From Ktedonospora formicarum (lineage in GTDB: Bacteria; Chloroflexota; Ktedonobacteria; Ktedonobacterales; Ktedonobacteraceae): a stretch of DNA of 64,000 bases. This document shows, piece after piece, positions 38,823 to 47,713 of this stretch. The translations under genes were made by a program, and so were the position numbers. The stretch's first letter is position 1, and the number at the start of each line of letters is the position of its first letter. The stretch spans positions 1 through 64,000 of the forward strand of contig NZ_BNJF01000003.1 in assembly GCF_016587355.1 (NCBI RefSeq), given 5' to 3'. The notes under the pieces are model-generated. The model saw nothing but the letters and a program-made list of their open reading frames with translations. It did not search any database and had not been told where the DNA came from.

Positions 38823-38963
38823 ACAATGGCGTACCGCAAGTTCTGCGGGAAGTGACGCCTGTGGAGCAGATGGAAGACAAGCGAAAGGCTTGCTGTCTGC
38901 ATTGAAGCAGGAACCGAATGTTGAGTATGGCTTGTCCATATTTGGGGAAATTTCGGAGAACGG
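38823..38963 (+). ncRNA. Right end of second tnpB element, putative omega RNA
   Basis: Near-identical to 20576-20715. Identity with the first copy stops at 38963. By analogy with known omega RNAs, the guide would begin caagtgcagaggatac. Confidence 0.5.
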
Positions 38964-39127
38964 CAAGTGCAGAGGATACAGAAAGGTGACAGCCCCACTC
39001 AAGCAGCATTCATCGCTGAACTGTTTGGGATGGCCATCTAAGCACAACAAGATAATGGGGGATTGCGCCTTGCGTTCCCCTCAGTTTTTTGCAACACAAC
39101 CTCAGCCTCCCCATTGAAAACGAAAGA

Positions 39128-39164
39128 AAAGGGAGGCGCCACGACATGCGCGGCGTCTCCCTTT
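39128..39164 (-). terminator. Terminator of the RND pump gene
   Basis: An inverted repeat (aaagggaggcgcc / ggcgtctcccttt, one mismatch) lies 13 bp beyond the minus-strand stop at 39177. On the minus strand it is followed by a T-rich tail (ttttcttt). Confidence 0.8.
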
Positions 39165-39176
39165 GGCTATGGCGAT

Positions 39177-42100
39177 TTAGTGAACAGTGGCAACCTCAGG
39201 GGAGATTGGCCTGTCGTCAATCGCGGGTGTATCCGTCTTCGTGGGGCCGGCATGACCGAGCAAACTTTCCACAATGACATAGAGAGTAGGCACAACGAGC
39301 AAGGTCAGAAGAGTGGAGGTCGTCAGACCACCAATGACCACGATGGCAAGCGGCTTGGAGATAAAGCCACCGGAGCCTTCACCACCAATGCCCAAGACCA
39401 TCGGCATCAGTGCCAGGATGGTCGCGATAGCCGTCATCAGAATGGGGCGCAGGCGATGGCGTCCACCCTCAATCACTGCGTCACGCGCCGAGTAGCCCTG
39501 TTGGCGATATTGGTGCACCAGATCAAGCAACACAATGGCATTGGTCACTACGATACCAACCAGCATCAGGAAGCCGATAATTGCGGCGGCACCGAGTGGG
39601 GTATTGGTTGCCAGCAAGAGAATGAGCGAGCCTGTTGCAGCAAAGGGAATCGAGATCAGCAAGATCACCGGTTGCAAGAGGCTGCGGAAGGTCGCGACCA
39701 TAATGCAGTAGACCAGGGTGATCGCAATGAGTATTGCGATACCAAGGTCGCGGAAGGTGCCACTCAGGTCCGAACTCACGCCGCCGAGCGAGACCGTTGC
39801 ACCCGAAGGAATGTCCAGCTTATCCAGATGGTCCTGTACCGTCGTGCTGATCGCGCCGACGTTGCTATCAGTCACCGTTGCGGTCACCGTCGCCGTGCGA
39901 TTACCATCGATATGGGTAATCTGCGTCGGACCATTTACCTGCTTGACTGTCGCGAGATCCTTAATCTTGACTGTCCCCGTTGTTGTGGGAATGCTCATGT
40001 TCTTGATGTCATCGATGCTTGATGCGGGATCACCCACATAGAGATTGACATCCTGTTGGGTGCCATTGAGGGTGATATGAGATACGGTTGAGCCTGAATA
40101 GACCAGGCGGACGTTCTGCGCTACCTGAGCGGGGGTCATCCCATAGAGGAGCGCCTTGGTCGAATCGACATCGATCTCTATTTGCGGTGCCGCGTCGGTC
40201 AGGCTGCTGACAATATCGGTGAGCCCAGAGATACCAGTTAGCTCATCCTGTATCATTGTGGTTGCATCGCGCAAGGTTTGATCATCAGAGGACTGAATAT
40301 CAACTTCGAGATTGGATGATGACACACCACTATTGCCTGAAGAGACAGTCAGTGTACCCAGGCTCTTGCTGCGCTCCAGGCGGTCACGCAGGGCTTTCTC
40401 AAATGTGGTCTGATCAACGTCATCTTCGGTTGTGATAGTGACGCTCACTGTATTGGAGCCACCACTTCCCGAGAAGGAGGAGAGGCCACTACTCGAACCC
40501 ACCGTTACTTGATAGGTCTTGAGTCCGTCGAGTCCGTCGATGGCCTGTTCGAGCTTCTGTGCGTTCTTGTTGGCCTCATCAAGGCTAGTTGAGGGGGCCA
40601 GCTTCAAACTGACGCTATACGATCCCTCATTCGATGAGCCAAAGAGATTCGTTTGCAGTCGCGTAGAGAAGGAGAGCGAAACCACGAGAAGTGCGAGAGC
40701 GGCAACAATCAGAATGGTGCGCTGCCACCAGCGCCCAGTGACCCAGCTGACAATCGCCACATAGCCGCGTTCCAGCCAGCCGCCGGAATGGCTGCGTGCT
40801 TGCTTCTGAAGCTGGGGGGCGCTCTTGGGAGCCTTCAGGAACCAGTAGGCCAGAACCGGAATAATGGTCAGCGAGACGAAGAGTGAGGCCAGGAGCGCGA
40901 CCGTCACCGCTACGGAGAACGAACGGAAGAGCTCTCCTACCAGACCCGTGGTGAAGGCGATAGGCAGGAAGACCGAGACGGTGGTGAGCGTGGAAGCCGT
41001 GACCGCACCTGCGACCTCGCGCACAGAGGCGAGGATCGCGGACTTCTTCTCCTCACCATTTTGTAGGTGACGATGGATGTTCTCAAGGACCACAATCGAG
41101 TCATCAACCACGCGACCGACGGCAATGGTCAGGCCGCCGAGCGTCAGAATATTGAGCGTATAATTGCCAATATATAAGCCAATCAAGGCGATAACGATGG
41201 AGAGTGGAATCGAGACCGCCGTTACCAGGGTCGAACGCAGCGAGAAGAGAAAGATAAGAATGACGATAATGGCGAAGACAGCACCAATCACGCCTTCACG
41301 TATGAGATCATTCACCGACTGGCTGATCGTAGGAGCCTGATCGGAAATAATCGTGATCTTCGCGTTATGCCCAAGCTTCTTTTCCAAGTCTGAAAGCTGG
41401 TTGTTGACCTCCTGAGAGACTGAGACGGTATTGCCATCAGACGCCTTGACGACCGAGATGCCCAGGCTCGGATGTCCATTGGTGCGAGTCAGCGAGGTCG
41501 AAGGCGAAAGATCTTCCTTCACCGTCGCGACATCTTTCAGCTTGACGGGAATTGACGGAACCGCCTGCTGGGTGCCTGTTTGTCCGGGAGTAGTGCCAGT
41601 GGTATTAGTGCCAGTAGGAAACTGCGAGGTCTGGCTGGTCTGGACGCCAATGACCAGATTCTTCAGATCATCAAGCGAGCCGAAGGTATTTCCAGTATTG
41701 ATCGGCATGGTCTTGCCGTCGTTGGTCGTCGAACCAGCGGGAATAGTGATGTTATTGGCCTGAAGTGCGCCCTGCAACTGGCTAAAGGTTATGCCCTTGG
41801 CCTGGAGCTTCTTCACATCAACCGTGATGGTAACAATTTGGTCCCGTACACCCGTCACATTGACACTTCCAACACCGTCAATCTTTTCGAGTGCGGGAAC
41901 CACGTCATGTTTAAGCGCGTCAGCGAGCACTTGCTGGTCCTCGTCGGAGGTCACGGCCATCTGCATCACAGGCAGGTCAGAGATACTAAAGGACTGGACC
42001 TGTGGCATAACTCCTGATGGAAGGCTCGATTGGACTTTGTTGACGCTCTGAGTCACCGTCTGCATTGCGTCATCGATGTTCGTACCATAATCGAAGGAAA

Positions 42101-42380
42101 CGGTAACAATTGCCACTCCCTGGTTGGAGTACGAGGTGACCTGTTGGAGTCCTTTGATCCCCTCAATGCTTTGTTCCAAGGGTTCAGTCACATCACGCTC
42201 AACGACTTCGGGGGACGCGCCCGCGTAGGTCGCGACTACTGAGAGAGTTGGAAACGACATCGAGGGAAAAAGCTCTTGCTTAAGCGAGGGGATAAGAAAG
42301 CCTCCCAGCAAGAGGATAGCAATAGTCACCAGGGCGACAATGCTTCTATTGGCGAGGCTCAGCCGTGAGAGAAATGACAT
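39177..42380 (-). CDS. RND-family multidrug/solute efflux transporter
   Basis: 1067 residues, full length for the AcrB/HAE1 or hydrophobe-exporter type. N-terminal SLANRSIVALVTIAILLLGG (TM1), two large extracytoplasmic loops, TM4 with GRVVDDSIVVLENIHRH (the Asp pair of the proton relay) and a second half of the same plan (TM7-12, AATFRSLLQPVILLISIPF). The organism type is monoderm-like, so it would work without an outer-membrane channel, as in MmpL or YerP-type pumps. No membrane-fusion protein gene adjoins. Promoter at 42719-42755, a 340-nt leader and a terminator are visible. Likely controlled by the OmpR-type system at 44.8 kb. Confidence 0.95.
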   Translation of the reverse strand: MSFLSRLSLANRSIVALVTIAILLLGGFLIPSLKQELFPSMSFPTLSVVATYAGASPEVVERDVTEPLEQSIEGIKGLQQVTSYSNQGVAIVTVSFDYGTNIDDAMQTVTQSVNKVQSSLPSGVMPQVQSFSISDLPVMQMAVTSDEDQQVLADALKHDVVPALEKIDGVGSVNVTGVRDQIVTITVDVKKLQAKGITFSQLQGALQANNITIPAGSTTNDGKTMPINTGNTFGSLDDLKNLVIGVQTSQTSQFPTGTNTTGTTPGQTGTQQAVPSIPVKLKDVATVKEDLSPSTSLTRTNGHPSLGISVVKASDGNTVSVSQEVNNQLSDLEKKLGHNAKITIISDQAPTISQSVNDLIREGVIGAVFAIIVILIFLFSLRSTLVTAVSIPLSIVIALIGLYIGNYTLNILTLGGLTIAVGRVVDDSIVVLENIHRHLQNGEEKKSAILASVREVAGAVTASTLTTVSVFLPIAFTTGLVGELFRSFSVAVTVALLASLFVSLTIIPVLAYWFLKAPKSAPQLQKQARSHSGGWLERGYVAIVSWVTGRWWQRTILIVAALALLVVSLSFSTRLQTNLFGSSNEGSYSVSLKLAPSTSLDEANKNAQKLEQAIDGLDGLKTYQVTVGSSSGLSSFSGSGGSNTVSVTITTEDDVDQTTFEKALRDRLERSKSLGTLTVSSGNSGVSSSNLEVDIQSSDDQTLRDATTMIQDELTGISGLTDIVSSLTDAAPQIEIDVDSTKALLYGMTPAQVAQNVRLVYSGSTVSHITLNGTQQDVNLYVGDPASSIDDIKNMSIPTTTGTVKIKDLATVKQVNGPTQITHIDGNRTATVTATVTDSNVGAISTTVQDHLDKLDIPSGATVSLGGVSSDLSGTFRDLGIAILIAITLVYCIMVATFRSLLQPVILLISIPFAATGSLILLLATNTPLGAAAIIGFLMLVGIVVTNAIVLLDLVHQYRQQGYSARDAVIEGGRHRLRPILMTAIATILALMPMVLGIGGEGSGGFISKPLAIVVIGGLTTSTLLTLLVVPTLYVIVESLLGHAGPTKTDTPAIDDRPISPEVATVH

Positions 42381-42718
42381 GCCTCATGAACTCCTTTCGC
42401 ATTGGCCCGAAGGCCCAAAAGCTTGTAATCTAATCAGTGACGTCTTTTCGCAGACGTACACCAAGAGCGCGATATCATGACTACAAGACATGACGTCATG
42501 CTTGCATTACCTACGAATGAAAGTTCTGCTTTCTTGATGATAGTGCCGTTAGGGCTGGGGAGAGAAGTGAGATCTCCTCTTTCCAGTCCATAGACTGTGC
42601 TTTCATTGCGTACATGAATACTTTCTCTCCTTGTCATTACCGAGAAAGTAAGCAGGTGTGAGAAAAGACACGCACACTTCACTGGCAAGTGCGAATGGAT
42701 TTCCTCTTGCCGAGAGAT
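42381..42718 (-). other. Long untranslated leader of the RND gene
   Basis: About 330 nt lie between the predicted -10 and the start codon. A minus-strand frame 42688-42434 is open (84 codons) but has no ribosome site or domain. It could be a leader peptide, and no known riboswitch pattern was recognised. Confidence 0.4.
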
Positions 42719-42755
42719 ACTATAGCAGAAAGGTTATGAAGATCTTATGAAGATG
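42719..42755 (-). promoter_or_regulatory. RND promoter with tandem 11-bp response-regulator box
   Basis: Read on the minus strand: CTTCATAAGAT, CTTCATAACCT, ttctgc, then the -10 TATAGT. The two 11-mers occupy the place of a -35 element, as in class II activation by OmpR/PhoB-type regulators. The same arrangement with the same spacing and the same ttctgcTATAGT occurs at 44480-44513. Confidence 0.75.
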
Positions 42756-42871
42756 CTACCAAAGTTCGGAATGCTCTCAAAAGAAAAAGCCGAACAAGGT
42801 GGGGGAAAACGTTCTGTGTTTCGCCTCTACACGCGAACATAAAAAAAGAGCCTCGACCTTCCTGAGAATGC

Positions 42872-44303
42872 CATAGGCGTCAAGTTAAGAGAAGAGATCT
42901 CAACCTGACAGGTAAAAGCTCCTGTGTCATGATAGAAGTAGGCAAACTGCTATCAGAAACAGGAGCTTTTCTATGAAAAGTAGAGCACCCTTGTGCCAGG
43001 CCTTAGAGGATTTGATCTATAAAGATGCGCCTCGTTTGGCTCAAGAACAAGGATTGATTGTCCGTCATCGTTGCTTTTCTGCGAGCACCTTGCTGCTTTT
43101 ACTCGTCTTTGGCTGGCTGAAACATCCATTAGCTGGTCCCAGTCAACTGGCCCGCTTTGCGCACTCGGTGGGGGTGAGAGTGAGTAAACAAGCAATCTTT
43201 GAACGCTTGACAAAGAACACAGCGCATTGGCTCTTGAGCGTGTTACAGCAAGCAGTTCACACGCTCCTTCTAACGTCTTCTTTATCTGTTGGGCTCCTAG
43301 CTCGTTTCCCTGCAGTTCTCCTCGAAGATACTACCTGTATTGAATTGCCATCGGCTCTCGCCTGGCTCTGGAAAGGAAGCGGAGGGAATGCATCTCCATC
43401 GGCTGTCAAACTCGGCGTGCGCTGGGATCTGCGCAGTGGCAGGTTGGACGGGCCAGCACTCCATCAGGGACGTGATCATGATAGCCGAACGAGCACCCAC
43501 ACACTGCCTTGCGGGCAAGGCAGTGTGTGGGTGGCAGATGCTGCCTATTACTCCCTCAAGCAGTTGCGTCAGATGGACCAACAAGGGGTCGTTTTTGTCA
43601 TTCGCCCACGAGGCAATTTGGCCGTGAGTACACCCGAGGGGCAACGCTTGGATTTGGCATCTCACTTGTCCGCTTTGACCGACACAGTCATTGATCTTTC
43701 GGTCCGTTTAGGCTCCATTCGCTCCCTCTGGCTCAATGCGCGGATTATTGCCTTACCTGTCTCTGATGAGGTAGCTCAGAAACGCCGTGAGCATCTGCTG
43801 GACAAGGCCAACAAGCAAGGGCATGTGCCCTCCTCACATGCTCTTGCCCTTGCTCGCTGGACCTTGATTGTTACCAATGCGCCTGTGGAACGCCTCTCAG
43901 CAGAAGAAGCACTTCTGCTGTTTCGGGCGCGTTGGCAGGTGGAATTGCTCTTCAAGCTCTGGAAGAGTCATGGGCATGTGGATGAATGGAGCAGCCAGCT
44001 TCCCGACCATATTCTTTGTGAGTTCTATGCTAAGCTGATCGCTATGCTCGTGGAACATTGGGTTCTCCTTGAGAGTTGTTGGGATGATCCTCACCGTAAT
44101 TGGATGCTCTGTGCTGATCTCTTTCGAGATCAACTCTCGCTCTTGGTTCTCGGCATTCGTGGATATATCCCTCTTTCTCAAGCCCTTGCATGTATCCGTG
44201 AAGCGTTGTTGGGAAGCGCTTCCATCCCCGCTCGAAGTACGCGCCCCAGTACCTCCCATCAACTTCTTGATGGGGTTTACTGGGGCTTAACTTGACGCCT
44301 ATG
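42872..44303 (+). mobile_element. IS4-type insertion sequence, twin copy 1
   Basis: 18-bp perfect inverted ends (cataggcgtcaagttaag / cttaacttgacgcctatg). A 21-bp direct repeat (cctcgaccttcctgagaatg plus c) flanks it at 42851-42871 and 44304-44324, a very long target duplication. Contains one intact transposase gene. Differs from copy 2 by only about two bases, so transposition was recent. Inserted between the RND promoter and the two-component genes. Confidence 0.93.
42973..44295 (+). CDS. IS4-type DDE transposase, copy 1
   Basis: 440 residues, ATG at 42973 after 'aggagcttttct'. DDE landmarks: first Asp in AVLLEDTTCIELPS, second in VWVADAAYYSLKQLR, and the C-terminal FRARWQVELLFKLWKSHGHV (IS4 YREK-like glutamate region). 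A perfect 12-bp palindromic segment (cacacactgcct / aggcagtgtgtg) lies inside the gene near 43497-43530. Intact frame. One of two near-identical copies; the other is at 53284. Confidence 0.92.
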   Translation: MKSRAPLCQALEDLIYKDAPRLAQEQGLIVRHRCFSASTLLLLLVFGWLKHPLAGPSQLARFAHSVGVRVSKQAIFERLTKNTAHWLLSVLQQAVHTLLLTSSLSVGLLARFPAVLLEDTTCIELPSALAWLWKGSGGNASPSAVKLGVRWDLRSGRLDGPALHQGRDHDSRTSTHTLPCGQGSVWVADAAYYSLKQLRQMDQQGVVFVIRPRGNLAVSTPEGQRLDLASHLSALTDTVIDLSVRLGSIRSLWLNARIIALPVSDEVAQKRREHLLDKANKQGHVPSSHALALARWTLIVTNAPVERLSAEEALLLFRARWQVELLFKLWKSHGHVDEWSSQLPDHILCEFYAKLIAMLVEHWVLLESCWDDPHRNWMLCADLFRDQLSLLVLGIRGYIPLSQALACIREALLGSASIPARSTRPSTSHQLLDGVYWGLT

Positions 44304-44479
44304 CCTCGACCTTCCTGAGAATGCCTTATCTGGCAGAATCTTTGACTTCACACCCCCTGAACTGATGTACAATGCCACCTAGATGAAGTCCCGCCTTCCT
44401 GATTCGAGCGAACGCTCACTGCCTCCTGGCATCTCAATCCTTCTGGTCTCTGCGGAATATGATAAGAATTCTGATCGAT

Positions 44480-44513
44480 CTTCATCAGATCTTTATATCT
44501 TTTCTGCTATAGT
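44480..44513 (+). promoter_or_regulatory. Promoter of ABC-ATPase remnant with the same operator
   Basis: CTTCATCAGAT, CTTTATATCTT, ttctgc, TATAGT, the same order and spacing as the RND promoter on the other side of the IS. The predicted transcript starts about 25 nt before the ATG at 44546. Confidence 0.75.
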
Positions 44514-44545
44514 TGGCGCAGACGATCAGGAAAGGATTAGCTCGT

Positions 44546-44656
44546 ATGGTACAAAACAGTTCCCAACAAGAAGAAGCTGTCATCACGGCCAGCAATCTCA
44601 CCAAGCGCTTCGGTCAACTCGTTGCCGTGAATGGGGTGGCTATGAAGATCTCATGA
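44546..44656 (+). pseudogene. ABC transporter ATP-binding protein, N-terminal remnant
   Basis: 36 codons (MVQNSSQQEEAVITASNLTK, then RFGQLVAVNGV) match the first beta strand and A-loop region of ABC ATPases, with a good ribosome site (aggaaagga). The frame then runs MKIS-stop directly into the control region of the response regulator, so the rest of the gene, including Walker A, has been deleted. It indicates a former drug-resistance type ABC operon under the same regulator. Confidence 0.7.
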
Positions 44657-44702
44657 AACAGTTACCACTTCTTATCAAAAATTTACAGATTTAGTGTATA
44701 CT
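44640..44702 (+). promoter_or_regulatory. Promoter region of the two-component operon
   Basis: CTATGAAGATC, TCATGAAACAG (44640-44661) is the reverse-complement form of the tandem 11-bp box, placed about 35 bases upstream of a -10 like TATACT (44697-44702). Autoregulation is likely but less clear than at the two other boxes because the orientation is reversed. Confidence 0.5.
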
Positions 44703-44768
44703 CCAGAGAGCAATGAGCAACCACGATTCCTTTGTTCAGCCATCTTGTTTAGCAAAGAATAGAAAACC

Positions 44769-45476
44769 ATGCAGCAGAAGATCCTAGTCGTCGATGACGA
44801 CAAAAAAACGGTGGACTTGATCCGTCTTTACCTTGAGAAGGAACGCTATCGAGTCAGCGCCGCTTTTGATGGTCAAACAGCACTGGATCTTGCCAGACAG
44901 AAACCACCAGACCTGATGATCCTGGACTGGATGCTACCTGGCATTGATGGGCTGCAGGTCTGCCGTCTGGTGCGCGCAGAGAGTGACATTCCAATTATCC
45001 TTCTCACTGCTCGCTCGACCGAAGATGAAAAATTGCTCGGATTGCATCTGGGAGCAGACGACTATCTGACCAAGCCATTTAGTCCGCGTGAACTCGTGGC
45101 CCGTGTGCGCGTGGTGCTTCGGCGTGCGCGCCAGAAGCAAGCAGAGGAGAATCAACCCCCACTCTACCTGGGCGACCTTGTCGTCGATTTTGTGGCACAT
45201 GAAGCCTTTTTGCATCATGTGCTCGTTCATCTGACCCCCAAAGAGTTCAAGCTTTTGGAGACACTGGCGAGAGAGCCTGGTCGCGCCTTTAGTCGCGCCG
45301 AGTTGGTCACTCGCGTCTTTGGCCTTGACTACGAAGGGTTTGAGCGGACGATTGATGTTCACATGATGAATTTACGTAAAAAGATCGAACCTAGTCCTGA
45401 TCAGCCAATCTACCTGCAAACCGTCTATGGAGTGGGCTACAAATTAAGAAAAGAGCGAGAGAATGAGAATTCGTAG
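44769..45476 (+). CDS. OmpR/PhoB-family response regulator
   Basis: 235 residues. Receiver domain 1-118 with acidic pair D10-D11, phosphoacceptor D53 (LMILDWMLPGIDG), Thr in LLTARST and K102 (DDYLTKPFSP). Winged-helix DNA-binding domain about 135-230 (LTPKEFKLLETLAREPGR ... IDVHMMNLRKKIE ... TVYGVGYKL). Ends 14 bp inside the next gene, so it is translationally coupled to the histidine kinase. Likely targets are the RND pump and the ABC remnant, whose promoters carry 11-bp tandem boxes. Confidence 0.96.
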   Translation: MQQKILVVDDDKKTVDLIRLYLEKERYRVSAAFDGQTALDLARQKPPDLMILDWMLPGIDGLQVCRLVRAESDIPIILLTARSTEDEKLLGLHLGADDYLTKPFSPRELVARVRVVLRRARQKQAEENQPPLYLGDLVVDFVAHEAFLHHVLVHLTPKEFKLLETLAREPGRAFSRAELVTRVFGLDYEGFERTIDVHMMNLRKKIEPSPDQPIYLQTVYGVGYKLRKERENENS

Positions 45477-46845
45477 TCTGCATATGCGTTTGCTCCTTAT
45501 GTTTTTCCTGATCATAATCGTCACTTTAGGAGCACTTACCATCTTTGCCAGTCAGCAGATTCACGGGATTTTTCAGTATCTAGAGGATGAACAGACTGCG
45601 AATAAACAACTGCTAGCTCACATTCAGGAGATCTATCACCAGCCTCAAGATACGCAGCAACTTCAGGCATTGATTGAACAGAGCGCGGCACAGACGAAGG
45701 TACGCATCGTGGTAATTGACCAGCATCAGCGTATCATCGCTGATTCTACGCACAGGCTGACTGGTCAAACACTCACACTTTCCCTCTTCCTGACACTGGA
45801 GAACCGAAAAGCGCTAGTGGGAAAGACCACTCCACCCGATACCCTCCCATCTACGAGTATCTTTTCAACAGATGGCCGTATTCTCGCAGATGGTTTCCAA
45901 CCCCCGCCAGCAACCAGGGTTCTTGATTCGGTGAACCGCTCGCTCGTACTCGCCGTGCTCATCACGGGAGGTGCGGCTTTTGTTCTGGCCTTTACCCTCT
46001 CAAGGACCATTCTCAAGCCAGTTCGAGCGTTGACCCATGCTGCCAGACGCCTGGAGCAGGGAGATCTGAGCCAGCGTGTGCAGATCAGGGGGCGGGACGA
46101 AATAGGAGAATTGGCGCACGCATTTGATACGATGGCAGAGAGCCTGGAACGTAGCGAATACCAGCGTCGCCAGCTTTTGAATGATGTAGCCCATGAACTG
46201 CGCACCCCTTTAACGAATCTTCAAGGCTACCTTGAAGCGCTTCAAGATGGAGTAGTTGATCCTGAGCCAGAAGTCATCTCGTCCATTTATGAAGAAGCCA
46301 TGTTGCTCAATCGCCTGACCACCGATTTACAAGATATAACCTTAGCGGAGGCAGGTCAGTTACACCTGCACCGGGAGCCGATTGCGTTAGAAGATGTCAT
46401 CCTTCAGGCCGTTCAAGCACTCTCTCTCCAAGCGGAGCGCAAACAACTCACACTCTCTACTGAACTCCCAAAAGATCTCCCTCTTGTAGAGGCAGATGCC
46501 CACCGAGTAGGGCAAATCTTACGGAATTTGTTGAGTAATGCGATCAAATATACACCAGAGAAGGGAGACGTGAGCGTCAGTGTGCACGCGTTGGAACAAG
46601 AGGTACAGATCTCCGTCAGTGATACTGGCATAGGAATTGCAAATGAGCAATTGCCCTTGATCTTCAGGCATTTCTATCGTGCTGACTCCTCCCGTACTCG
46701 TGCAACGGGAGGCAATGGACTCGGTTTGGCGATTGTTGAGCAATTGGTTCACGCTCATGGTGGACAGGTCTCGGTACGGAGCCATGTTGGTAAAGGGAGC
46801 TGCTTTATCTTTACCTTGCCGATCACCGAACAGATACTAATATGA
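45463..46845 (+). CDS. Sensor histidine kinase (HAMP, HisKA, HATPase)
   Basis: 460 residues. TM1 about 9-30, extracytoplasmic sensor about 31-158, TM2 about 160-180, HAMP about 181-233, H-box with phosphorylated H244 (LLNDVAHELRTPLTNLQGY), and ATPase N box (LLSNAIKYTPEKGD), G1 (DTGIGI) and G2 (GNGLGLAIV). Complete. Coupled to the response regulator by a 14-bp overlap. The sensor is small and lacks a named domain, as in envelope-stress or drug-sensing kinases. Cytoplasmic membrane. Confidence 0.96.
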   Translation: MRIRSLHMRLLLMFFLIIIVTLGALTIFASQQIHGIFQYLEDEQTANKQLLAHIQEIYHQPQDTQQLQALIEQSAAQTKVRIVVIDQHQRIIADSTHRLTGQTLTLSLFLTLENRKALVGKTTPPDTLPSTSIFSTDGRILADGFQPPPATRVLDSVNRSLVLAVLITGGAAFVLAFTLSRTILKPVRALTHAARRLEQGDLSQRVQIRGRDEIGELAHAFDTMAESLERSEYQRRQLLNDVAHELRTPLTNLQGYLEALQDGVVDPEPEVISSIYEEAMLLNRLTTDLQDITLAEAGQLHLHREPIALEDVILQAVQALSLQAERKQLTLSTELPKDLPLVEADAHRVGQILRNLLSNAIKYTPEKGDVSVSVHALEQEVQISVSDTGIGIANEQLPLIFRHFYRADSSRTRATGGNGLGLAIVEQLVHAHGGQVSVRSHVGKGSCFIFTLPITEQILI

Positions 46846-46906
46846 CAGAGATCTCCCCGCTGGCGTCGTTCTCTTCTTGCAATGCATACAGAGGCTTTGA
46901 TTGCTC

Positions 46907-47160
46907 CTACATTCCCTGAATCAATCGAAATTGCTTTTGATGACCGTAGAGAAGAGTAGATCTACGACTGAGAGAAATTGATGGAAGCCATTGCCGAGTT
47001 GCATGGTGGACCCAAATTTCTGGGTCCAGTATAATCAATTTGCGGGCTACAGCTTCGATGTGGGCATTGCTGTCGGCTTCCTGCTCGGTCAGCACATGCC
47101 AGATAACTACCAGCAGCTTGCGAGCAACGGGTACTGTCAACTTAAACGGAAAGCCTCCAA
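46907..47160 (-). pseudogene. IS110-type transposase, C-terminal fragment
   Basis: The minus-strand frame contains LTVPVARKLLVVIWHVLTEQ, then EADSNAHIEAVARKLI, the typical end of IS110-group transposases. Everything upstream is missing, cut by the palindromic IS derivative at 47130. Decayed. Confidence 0.6.
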
Positions 47161-47189
47161 AAAGCTGGACGGTATGATACAATCGACGC

Positions 47190-47450
47190 ATGAAAATGAA
47201 TGAAGCAGCTTTCCTCTACAAATGTTTCCGTTTTCCCTCCGAAATTATCAGTCACGCTGTCTGGTTGTATGTTCGCTTCTCGCTCAGTTTTCGCGATGTG
47301 GAAGGGCTTTTAGCACAACGAGGATTTGTCGTGACCTATGAGACGGTCCGGCAATAGTGCCTCAAATTTGGGCAAATGTACGCCAATGCATTGCGCCATC
47401 GTCGTCCTCGCTATGGCGACGGCGGAGTTCATTGGCATATGTTTGCCCGA
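47190..47450 (+). pseudogene. IS6-type transposase N-terminal half, plus copy
   Basis: MKMNEAAFLYKCFRFPSEII, then HAVWLYVRFSLSFRDVEGLL and TVRQ, TAG at 47355-47357 (Trp in relatives), then CLKFGQMYANALRHRRPRYG. Lost at the centre of the palindrome. Confidence 0.78.
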
Positions 47451-47629
47451 ACGCGCAAACACCATTGTCGCACTGTTTTATAACTCACGACCACTCCTCG
47501 TCGTGCCAGAAGTTCTTCGATATCGCGAAAACTGAGCGAAAAACGAACATACAGCCAAACCGCGTGGCTTACAATTTCAGGCGGGAAGCGGAAACATTTG
47601 TAGTTGGGAGGAGCGGCGTTTTTTTTCAT
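47420..47629 (-). pseudogene. IS6-type transposase N-terminal half, minus copy
   Basis: MKKNAAPPNYKCFRFPPEIV, then HAVWLYVRFSLSFRDIEELL and KTVRQWCLR. One extra base shifts the following FGQTYANELRRR out of frame. Related but not identical to the facing plus-strand copy, so the two halves are not a fresh duplication. Confidence 0.75.
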
Positions 47630-47713
47630 GAAACTATTCTAACATATTGCTCAGCTGCACTGCCAAGTTGACAATACCATCCTTGAGCCGTTTTGGTGAC
47701 AACTCAGACCTAC

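Larger units (their letters stand above)
47130..47678. mobile_element. Palindromic IS6-type derivative (two left halves)
   Basis: The ends ggtactgtcaactt (47130-47143) and, inverted, ggtattgtcaactt (47665-47678) differ at one base. Each is followed inward by the N-terminal half of the same IS6-type transposase, so the two halves face each other and meet at about 47420-47450. No right half of the IS is present. Such a structure could come from inverted duplication of one IS end or two converging insertions with a deletion. Confidence 0.7.

Noticed and set aside
39063..40022. 319-codon plus-strand frame opposite the RND gene
   Set aside because: Shadow of the strongly supported RND coding sequence: Gln/His/Asp-rich nonsense composition and no ribosome site.
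42434..42688. 84-codon minus-strand frame in the RND leader
   Set aside because: No ribosome site or recognisable product. Mentioned only as a possible leader peptide.
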